Assembly (NCBI GenBank): GCA_031267995.1
Contig: JAIRXZ010000137.1
Coordinates: forward strand, 1-6,299
Length of the DNA: 6,299 nucleotides
DNA from: Odoribacteraceae bacterium
GTDB lineage: Bacteria; Bacteroidota; Bacteroidia; Bacteroidales; Marinifilaceae
Direction of reading: 5' to 3'
Shown here: positions 1 through 4,685 of the stretch, one piece after another
Position numbering within the stretch: the first letter of the stretch is position 1
How the letters are laid out: each line of letters starts with the position of its first letter
The notes under the pieces: model-generated
The model's database searches: none
Told to the model about the DNA's origin: nothing
Seen by the model: only the letters and a program-made list of their open reading frames with translations
Translations under genes and position numbers: made by a program

Positions 1-1
1 G

Positions 2-145
2 ATGCCGGAAGGATCGCACGGCAAACTCTTTATTATTAAGGCATCTTTCATGAAACACCCGGACGACCAGCCGGTATTCGGAAATTCTCCCACCTTCTCC
101 ATGCCGTTGACGACGGGCGATTTGGCCGCTTCGATGAAAAAATAA
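2..145 (+). CDS. Possible C-terminal end of an unrecognised plus-strand gene (5' end outside window)
   Basis: The frame starting at position 2 is open from the left edge to TAA at 143-145 and gives 47 residues, beginning MPEGSHGKLFIIKASFMKHP and ending DLAASMKK. If a real gene enters from the left, this would be its tail, and the downstream copies would be duplications of its 3' end. It could equally be one more copy in a longer non-coding array, because later copies have the same structure. More substitutions between copies are synonymous in this frame than in the overlapping minus frame, and the stop is kept even where TAA becomes TGA (941, 1235). No function can be assigned. Confidence 0.3.
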   Translation: MPEGSHGKLFIIKASFMKHPDDQPVFGNSPTFSMPLTTGDLAASMKK

Positions 146-313
146 GGTGATCAGCCGAAATTCGGCAACTCGCCCACCTTTGCCATGCCGTTGAGGACCG
201 AAGATTTGGCCGCTTCGATGAAAAAATAAGATGATCAGCCGATATTCGGCAATTCGCCCACCTTTGCCATGCCGTTGACGACCGAAGATTTGGCCGCTTC
301 GGTGAAAAAATAA
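146..313 (+). repeat. Two extra tandem copies of the 84-bp subunit
   Basis: Copies 146-229 and 230-313 contain only the 3' 84 bp of the 210-bp unit and follow the full-length end at 145. Both are of the 'B' type: TTT GCC at codons 12-13 and ACC GAA at codons 18-19. The 84-bp segments of most full 210-bp copies are of the 'A' type: TTC TCC and ACG GGC. Each lacks the upstream 126-bp segment, so neither has the AGGAGG-ATG found in that segment. They look like local expansion by slippage or unequal crossing-over. Confidence 0.9.
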
Positions 314-349
314 GCGGCTGCCGATGGTGTCACGGAAGTTGTCAGGAGG

Positions 350-1153
350 ATGGCGCGCACGCTGCACGGCGAGATCAAGATGCCGGAAGGATCGCACGGC
401 AAACTCTTTATTATTAAAGCATCTTTCATGAAACACCCGGACGATCAGCCGGTATTCGGCAACTCGCCCACCTTCTCCATGCCGTTGACGACGGGCGAGT
501 TGGCCGCTTCGGTGAAAAAATAAGCGGCTGCCGACGGTGTCACGGAGGTTGTCAGGAGGATGACGCGCACGCTGCACAGCGAGATCAAGATGCCGGAAGG
601 ATCGCACGGCAAACTCTTTATTATTAAAGCATCTTTCATGAAACGCCCTGACGATCAGCCGGTATTCGGCAACTCGCCCACCTTCTCCATGCCGTTGACG
701 ACGGGCGATTTGGCCGCTTCGGTGAAAAAATAAGCGGCTGCCGATGGCGTCACGGAGGTTGTCAGGAGGATGACGCGCACGCTGCACGGCGAGATCAAGA
801 TGCCGGAAGGATCGCACGGTAAACTCTTTATTATTAAAGCATATTTCATGAAACACCCGGACGATCAGCCGATATTCGGCAACTCGCTCACCTTTGCCAT
901 GCCATTGACGACAGGTGATTTGGCCGCTTCGGTGAGAAAGTGAGCGGCTGCCGATGGTGTCACGGAGATTGTCAGGAGAATGACGCGCACGCTGCACGGC
1001 GAGATCAAGATGCCGGAAGGATCGCACGGCAAACTCTTTATTATTAAGGCGTCTTTCATGAAACACCCGGACGATCAGCCGGTATTCGGCAATTCGCCCA
1101 CCTTCTCCATGCCGTTGACGACGGGCGATTTGGCCGCTTCGGTGAAAAAATAA
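350..1153 (+). other. Four near-identical 57-codon plus-strand ORFs inside the array, coding status unproven
   Basis: Each full 210-bp copy has an ATG directly after AGGAGG and is then open for 57 codons: 350-523, 560-733, 770-943 and 980-1153. The predicted peptides begin MTRTLHGEIKMPEGSHGKL (MARTLHGE in the first) and end in DLAASVKK or, in the third, VRK. The AGGAGG abuts the ATG with no spacing, so it is a poor ribosome binding site, and it also reads as Arg-Arg in the same frame. No TAnnTTTG promoter box was seen in the unit. They are more likely fragments of a duplicated gene tail than four independent small genes. Confidence 0.2.
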
Positions 1154-1237
1154 GATGATCAGCCGATATTCGGCAACTCGCCCACCTTTGTCATGACGTT
1201 GACGACCGAAGATTTGGCCGCTTCGGTGAGAAAGTGA
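1154..1237 (+). repeat. Terminal 84-bp copy closing the array
   Basis: This B-type 84-bp copy ends in AGA AAG TGA rather than the usual AAA AAA TAA, an ending shared only with the copy at 860-943. It carries private changes at codon 13 (GTC) and codon 15 (ACG). It is followed directly by GCGGCT, the first six bases of the next 126-bp segment, after which homology stops and the 21-bp repeats begin. This marks the right border of the array. Confidence 0.85.
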
Positions 1238-1238
1238 G

Positions 1239-1301
1239 CGGCTCGCGGCGACGGAAAACCGGCTCGCGGCAGCGGAAAACCGGCACGCGGCAGCGGCGAA
1301 C
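1239..1301. repeat. Three tandem 21-bp GC-rich repeats between the array and the TonB-like gene
   Basis: Units at 1239-1259, 1260-1280 and 1281-1301 share the pattern CGGCTCGCGGC followed by AGCGGAAAAC, with a few differences. The first two junctions contain the short inverted repeat CGGAAAACCG (1252-1261 and 1273-1282). They lie just beyond the stop codon of the minus-strand TonB-like gene at 1315. No convincing stem plus U-run terminator for that gene is visible here. The core at 1268-1285 resembles, in inverted orientation, a repeated stretch inside that gene. Confidence 0.8.
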
Positions 1302-1314
1302 AGGGGCGCGGGGG

Positions 1315-2682
1315 TTACTCCAATTCGCTGGAGATGAAGGATAGTTCCAGGCGGTGGGGGGTGCCGTCGCGACTGATTTCGAAGCGGGCGACGTGGTACA
1401 GTTTCTGTCCCGTGGGGGAGTGGCTCCACTTGGGGGAGGTTTTCAGGAGCCGAACGAGTTCTTTCGTGCACTCCTTGGAGGAGAAGTCGCGGATGACGCG
1501 GATGTTGCAGGGGGTGCCGTCGGGCGAGAGCTGGAAGGAGAGGTAGACGCGCCCCTCTTCCTCGTTTTTGACGGCGATGGCGGGGTATTGTAAGGCGGTT
1601 TTCGCGTGGCGGTTGAAGAGGAGGATGTCGCGCTCGACGGGGCTGGAGGGGGCGTCAGCGGCGACGGGGGGCGTTTCCCGCTGCCGGGCGGGGGTGGCGG
1701 TTTCCCGCTGCCGGGGGAGGGAGGTTTCCCGGTCGGGGGTGGCGGTCGCGTTGATCGCCGGGTGGGTGGGGAGGGGCGGTTCGTCGTCGGGATCGGGTTC
1801 GTCGTCCGGGTGGGTCTCCTCGTCCGGGCGGTAGGGGGCGAGGGTGTCGCCCGCGTCGGGCGAGGGGGTCTCCCCGGCGGTGTCGAACGGGTCGTCGATG
1901 CCGGGGGATGGGATGCTTTCGGCGACGGGACGCGACGGGGCGGGACGGGGGGAGGCCTCGTACAGTTCCTCTTTCGCCTCGATGAAGAGGAGGGGGGTGT
2001 CGTCGCGCAGTTTTTCTTTCGCCTCGACGAGGAGGGGGATCTCCTCCGGGTCGGGGGCGTGCGCTTTGGGTTGTTTCCCGGTTTTTTCCGGTCGTTTTTC
2101 GGCTTGTTCCGGCGTCTTTTCGGCTTGTCCCGTCTTCTTTTCGATATTTTCCAGCCTCTTTTCGATATTTTCCGTCGTCTTTTCGGTCTCTCTTATTCTC
2201 TTTCCGGATAGTGCTATTTTATCCCCGGTTTCTCCCGCGGGTTCGACGGCGGCGAGGGTCGGTTCCTCGCCGTTGTTTTCGCCGGTGTTGGTGTTTTCGT
2301 TTTCGGCCGCCTCGTCGAGGAGGAGTGCCGGGGGCGCGTTGTCCGGCGACGGGAGGCTCCCCGCGACGCCCGTCCGGGTGGCCACGAGGAGGGTTTCCAG
2401 CTTCTCGCCCATCGTCGCCCACAGGGACGCGCCGAGGATGGCGATGCCGGCGGCTGCCGCCCAGTACCACGCGCGACCGGTGGCGGCGGGACGGGCGGCG
2501 CGCTCGTCGAGGTACCGCTCCAGGCGGGTGATTCCCTCCAGCGGGTCGTTGGGCGTCTGGTCGAATCCTTCGAGCGCCTCGAGGAGGAAGGGGTCGGAGA
2601 GCGCCTGTTCTTCAAGCCGGTGCGCCGCCTTGCCGCGCCGGTCTCCCTGGAGGTAGGTTTTGATGTGGTCACTCGGTTTCAT
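1315..2682 (-). CDS. Anti-sigma-like N-terminus fused to TonB C-terminal domain, single-pass membrane protein
   Basis: The protein has 455 residues. Residues 1-60 form a cytoplasmic segment with YLQGDRRGKAAHRLEEQAL and DPFLLEALEGF, a signature seen in ECF-sigma-linked proteins of Bacteroidota, probably the sigma-binding part (inference). One membrane helix spans about 71-90 (AWYWAAAAGIAILGASLW). A long acidic, Pro/Glu-rich periplasmic linker covers about 92-350, with five heptads (167-201), two EAKE(K/E)L motifs 15 residues apart and repeated RQRET. Residues 357-437 fit a TonB C-terminal domain: YPAIAV, EGRVYLSFQLSPDG, PKW, VARFEI. The start at 2682 is preferred because it begins the conserved domain, has AAAGGAG upstream and overlaps the sigma gene by 14 bp. 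The frame is open to 2898, but the extra 72 residues are antiframe sigma sequence. Likely role: tie sigma activity or outer-membrane transport to a periplasmic signal. A plain energy-transducing TonB is the alternative. Confidence 0.85.
   Translation of the reverse strand: MKPSDHIKTYLQGDRRGKAAHRLEEQALSDPFLLEALEGFDQTPNDPLEGITRLERYLDERAARPAATGRAWYWAAAAGIAILGASLWATMGEKLETLLVATRTGVAGSLPSPDNAPPALLLDEAAENENTNTGENNGEEPTLAAVEPAGETGDKIALSGKRIRETEKTTENIEKRLENIEKKTGQAEKTPEQAEKRPEKTGKQPKAHAPDPEEIPLLVEAKEKLRDDTPLLFIEAKEELYEASPRPAPSRPVAESIPSPGIDDPFDTAGETPSPDAGDTLAPYRPDEETHPDDEPDPDDEPPLPTHPAINATATPDRETSLPRQRETATPARQRETPPVAADAPSSPVERDILLFNRHAKTALQYPAIAVKNEEEGRVYLSFQLSPDGTPCNIRVIRDFSSKECTKELVRLLKTSPKWSHSPTGQKLYHVARFEISRDGTPHRLELSFISSELE
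1760..1776 (+). other. Compact G-quadruplex motif on the template strand of the TonB-like gene
   Basis: The plus strand reads GGGTGGGTGGGGAGGGG: four G-runs of three or more joined by single-base loops (T, T, A), the arrangement that favours a stable parallel quadruplex. It encodes part of the Pro-rich linker (around PPLPTHP, residues 302-308) on the minus strand, so the mRNA is C-rich here and any quadruplex would form in template DNA. It may be a by-product of proline codon use. Confidence 0.7.
2080..2184 (-). repeat. Five 21-bp coding repeats (heptads) in the TonB linker
   Basis: Residues 167-201 of the TonB-like protein divide into EKTTENI, EKRLENI, EKKTGQA, EKTPEQA and EKRPEKT. Each is seven residues, encoded by a 21-bp unit that reads CTTTTCGATATTTTCC-like on the plus strand. 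The first two have a coiled-coil-like hydrophobic position. The later ones contain proline and are more likely an extended spacer. The 21-bp period keeps frame, so copy number changes would alter linker length without disrupting the TonB domain. Confidence 0.8.
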
Positions 2683-3250
2683 GGGCTGATACTCCTTTGC
2701 TTTCGAGGCAGGTTTTGAGGTTGCGCTTCCCGTTTTGGATGAAGCTCTTGACGTTTTTGAGGGAGAAGCCGGCGCGCTCGCCGACCTCTTTGTAGGATAG
2801 TTCCTCGAGGAAGAAGGCTTGCACGCAGGCGCGCTGTTTCTCCGGCAACGCGTCGAGACATTCGCGGAGGGTGGCGTCCCGCGCCGGGTTCGTGTCACCG
2901 GGATGAAAATCGAGGGGAGATTCCATAAAATTTTCGTCCAAAGTGATGGAGATGTCGCGGTGTCTCCTGCGCAACTCCATCAGGCAGTTGTTGCGGGCGC
3001 AGGCGTATAGCCATGGTTTGAAGTTGTTTACCTGGTGCGTTTTGAGGTTTTCGACGAGTTGCTCGAATAGTTGCATGACGGCGTCCTGGGCGTCTTCCGG
3101 CCGCTTGAGGTATTTGAGGGAGAGGCCGTAGACGAGTGTCATGTAGCGGCCGTAGAGTTCCGCGAGGAGGGTGATGTCCCGGCTCTTGCGGTAGCGCTGG
3201 ACGAGTTCTTCGTCCGCGACGTGTTTTCGCGTGTGGTTTGCTTTTTTCAT
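2669..3250 (-). CDS. ECF-type RNA polymerase sigma factor (sigma-70 family)
   Basis: The protein has 193 residues, normal for an ECF sigma factor. Region 2 lies at about 26-94 and includes LYGRYMTLVYGLSLKYLKR, PEDAQDAVMQLFEQL and FKPWLYACARNNCLMELRRR. Region 4 lies at about 128-180: LRECLDALPEKQRACVQAFF, then the helix-turn-helix LSYKEVGERAGFSLKNVKSF. No region 3 is present, as expected for the class. It would direct RNA polymerase to a small regulon when released from its anti-sigma partner. Its stop codon lies inside the start of the downstream TonB-like gene (14-bp overlap), which makes that protein the probable partner. Its N-terminus, MKKANHTRKH, is basic. No TAnnTTTG box was found upstream on the minus strand, so it may be autoregulated from its own promoter type (inference). 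The target regulon is not visible here. Confidence 0.93.
   Translation of the reverse strand: MKKANHTRKHVADEELVQRYRKSRDITLLAELYGRYMTLVYGLSLKYLKRPEDAQDAVMQLFEQLVENLKTHQVNNFKPWLYACARNNCLMELRRRHRDISITLDENFMESPLDFHPGDTNPARDATLRECLDALPEKQRACVQAFFLEELSYKEVGERAGFSLKNVKSFIQNGKRNLKTCLESKGVSAHETE
2692..2698 (-). promoter_or_regulatory. Shine-Dalgarno-like AAAGGAG that supports the TonB-like start at 2682
   Basis: On the minus strand AAAGGAG is followed by nine bases and then ATG at 2682. The site lies inside the 3' end of the sigma coding sequence, consistent with translational coupling of two overlapping genes. It is the only clear SD-like site before a gene in this window. Confidence 0.55.
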
Positions 3251-3393
3251 GGGCGTTGCGGGACGCGAACGTACGCATTTCCGGGGTAGGATGCAACAGT
3301 TCGCGCGTGGGTTTTACCCCCGATTGTCATTTTTCGCGTTTTTCGAGGGGGCGCGACGGGGGGTTTTCGCCACGGCGATAATTTCGCGCTGGA

Positions 3394-3402
3394 GGGGGGG
3401 GG
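3394..3402. repeat. Homopolymer run of nine G in the sigma/dprA intergenic region
   Basis: Nine consecutive G residues lie seven bases upstream of the candidate dprA -33 element and 144 bp upstream of the sigma start. Tracts of this kind are prone to slipped-strand length change. The rest of the 224-bp intergenic region (3251-3474) holds only the candidate dprA promoter and no further gene. Confidence 0.7.
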
Positions 3403-3409
3403 CGGTCGT

Positions 3410-3441
3410 GTTGGTTTTCGCTTCCCGTTTTGTTACTTTTG
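3410..3441 (+). promoter_or_regulatory. Candidate Bacteroidota-type promoter of dprA
   Basis: GTTG at 3410-3413 (-33-like) is followed by 20 bases and then TACTTTTG at 3434-3441, a full match to the TAnnTTTG -7 box. Transcription would begin near 3447, leaving a leader of about 28 nt before the ATG at 3475. A second, weaker box, TATATTTA (3464-3471), is too close to the start codon to be preferred. Confidence 0.5.
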
Positions 3442-3474
3442 CCGCCCGTCGCTTGTTGACGGTTATATTTAAGT

Positions 3475-4590
3475 ATGATGAATGACGAGAGTTTGCAATT
3501 GGCGCGCGTGGCCGTGGCCGTCGGGCAGCGATTGAATAGTCGGCTGTTCCTCGGCGCGATGGAGCGATGCGGCGGTTTCGAGGGTTTTTTCCGGGAGAGC
3601 GACCGGGCTATCCAAGCGTTGTTTGACCGTCCGGGGGACGAGGAGTTGCCCCTGGCGCGGAAGGGGTGGCTGGAGGAGGCCGAGCGGGAGCTGCGTTTCA
3701 TGCAGCGGGAGGGGGTGTGCTGTTGCGACGTGTTTTCGCCCCGCTATCCTTCGCTGCTGGGGCAGTGCGCGGATGCCCCGCTGGTGATTTTTTACAAGGG
3801 TACGCTGGAGGCGACGGGGGAGAAGGCGCTGGGGGTGGTGGGGACGCGCAAGGCGTCGGAGCGATGCAAGGCGCGGGTGGAGTTGCTGCTCAAGGAGATC
3901 GCCGAGATGCGGTACGCGCCCGTGGTGGTGAGCGGGTTGGCGTACGGGATTGACGCGGCGGCGCACCAGGCGGCACTGGCATACGGGCTGGTGACGCGGG
4001 CGGTGATGGGGCACGGGTTGCACACGGTTTACCCGGCGTCGCACAAGCAGTTGTCGGAGCGGATTATCGCGCAAGGGGGGTGTTTGATGAGCGAGTATTC
4101 GTCGCGGGCGACGGTGTTGCCCGTGAATTTTTTGCAGCGTAACCGGCTGGTCGCCGGGATGAGCAACGCGCTGCTGGTGGCGGAGTCGGCCGTGAAGGGG
4201 GGCGCCATGTCGACGGCGCGGCGGGCGTTCGAGTATAACCGGGAGGTGCTGGCGTTTCCCGGCCGACCGGAGGACGCGCTGTCGGCGGGGTGTAATTTCC
4301 TGATCAAGATGAACGTGGCGAGCCTGGCGACGGAGACCGAGGACGTGCTGCGGGCGCTGGGATGGGAGGCGCGCGTGGCCACGGCGTTCCAGACGTCGCT
4401 GGATCTTTTCGCGGAGCCGGAACGGGAGGGGAAGATCGTGACGACGCTGCGCGAACAGGGGGAGATGCACGTGGATCAACTGAGCGTGCTCGCGGGGATT
4501 CCCGTGGCGGAGCTGACGCCGCTGCTCCTGAAGATGGAGCTGGAGGGGGTGGTGATGCCGCTGCCGGGGAACCGGTTCGCGCTTTGTTGA
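3475..4590 (+). CDS. dprA: DNA-processing protein DprA (Smf)
   Basis: The protein has 371 residues, within the usual DprA range. DprA binds incoming single-stranded DNA in the cytoplasm and loads RecA during natural transformation. Many bacteria not known to be competent also keep it. An N-terminal helical region (1-90) precedes the Rossmann-like core: GVVGTRKASE (120-129), VVSGLAYGIDAAAH (151-164), VMGHGLHTVYPASH (177-190), LMSEYSS (204-210), FLQRNRLVAGMSNALLVAES (219-238), KGGAMSTARRAFEYNREVLA (241-260) and FPGRP. Residues about 315-371 fit the C-terminal winged helix: IVTTLREQGEMHVDQLSVLA, then LLLKMELEGVVMPLPGNRF. The first ATG is used; a second follows immediately. The core reads FLQRNR where many homologues have FPxRNR. 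It diverges from the sigma gene, converges with pgk and is followed by a strong hairpin terminator, so it is probably monocistronic. Confidence 0.96.
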   Translation: MMNDESLQLARVAVAVGQRLNSRLFLGAMERCGGFEGFFRESDRAIQALFDRPGDEELPLARKGWLEEAERELRFMQREGVCCCDVFSPRYPSLLGQCADAPLVIFYKGTLEATGEKALGVVGTRKASERCKARVELLLKEIAEMRYAPVVVSGLAYGIDAAAHQAALAYGLVTRAVMGHGLHTVYPASHKQLSERIIAQGGCLMSEYSSRATVLPVNFLQRNRLVAGMSNALLVAESAVKGGAMSTARRAFEYNREVLAFPGRPEDALSAGCNFLIKMNVASLATETEDVLRALGWEARVATAFQTSLDLFAEPEREGKIVTTLREQGEMHVDQLSVLAGIPVAELTPLLLKMELEGVVMPLPGNRFALC

Positions 4591-4633
4591 GGGGCGGGCG
4601 TTTTTTGGGCGCGGGGTGTCCTTGTATATAAGG

Positions 4634-4667
4634 AGAGGCTGCCGTGGGGGCAGCCTCTGTTGTTTTT
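4634..4667 (+). terminator. Rho-independent terminator after dprA
   Basis: AGAGGCTGCC (4634-4643) pairs perfectly with GGCAGCCTCT (4649-4658) across a five-base loop, giving a 10-bp stem. It is followed by GTTGTTTTT. It lies 43 bp past the dprA stop and 18 bp before the pgk stop. The U-run favours dprA. On the opposite strand the stem is followed only by CCTTATATA, so it may partly serve pgk as well. Confidence 0.85.
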
Positions 4668-4685
4668 CCGGCGGGGTGTTCGCGG

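Larger units (their letters stand above)
1..1237 (+). repeat. Nested 210-bp / 84-bp tandem repeat array, in-frame stop in every unit
   Basis: Stop codons fall at 143, 227, 311, 521, 731, 941, 1151 and 1235, spaced 84, 84, 210, 210, 210, 210 and 84 bp. All spacings are multiples of three, so one plus-strand phase is kept throughout. The order is a left-truncated 210-bp copy (1-145), two extra 84-bp copies (146-229, 230-313), four full 210-bp copies (314-523, 524-733, 734-943, 944-1153) and one more 84-bp copy (1154-1237). A 210-bp copy is a 126-bp segment plus the 84-bp segment. The 84-bp segment reads roughly DDQPVFGNSPTFSMPLTT, then GDLAASVKK and stop. Copies are near-identical, and most differences sit at third codon positions of this phase. 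No protein family was recognised. There is no spacer or repeat structure of a CRISPR and no transposase. The array continues beyond the left edge. Confidence 0.95.

Noticed and set aside
235..1059. Four near-identical 64-aa minus-strand ORFs as a small-protein gene family
   Set aside because: No ribosome binding site or promoter box precedes them, they are bounded by the same repeat-unit stop, and substitutions between copies change the peptide more often than in the plus frame. They are better explained as antisense openings of the array.
1..1237. CRISPR array
   Set aside because: The repeats are 84 or 210 bp long, contiguous and without unique spacers, and no cas genes are present.
1..1314. 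Insertion sequence or other mobile element
   Set aside because: No transposase or integrase ORF, terminal inverted repeats or target duplication is visible.
1238..1314. Rho-independent terminator for the sigma/TonB-like operon
   Set aside because: Only 3-bp CGG/CCG stems around AAAA/TTTT were found, with no longer stem followed by a U-run on the minus strand.
1606..2656. Plus-strand ORFs of 201 and 270 codons opposite the TonB-like gene
   Set aside because: They are Gly/Val/Ser-rich mirror frames of the proline- and glutamate-rich linker, with no start signals.
2683..2898. 72-residue N-terminal extension of the TonB-like protein (start at 2898)
   Set aside because: The extension lies wholly inside the sigma coding sequence in another frame, is Ser/Arg/Lys-rich as expected of an antiframe, and has no domain similarity. 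The ATG at 2682 has an SD-like site and begins the conserved domain.
2895..3296. 133-codon minus-strand ORF overlapping the sigma gene
   Set aside because: It is Arg/Pro-rich and out of frame with the clear ECF sigma protein on the same strand.
3469..4479. 336-codon minus-strand ORF opposite dprA
   Set aside because: It is Arg/His/Pro/Leu-rich antisense of dprA with no domain features; dprA has the full set of family motifs.
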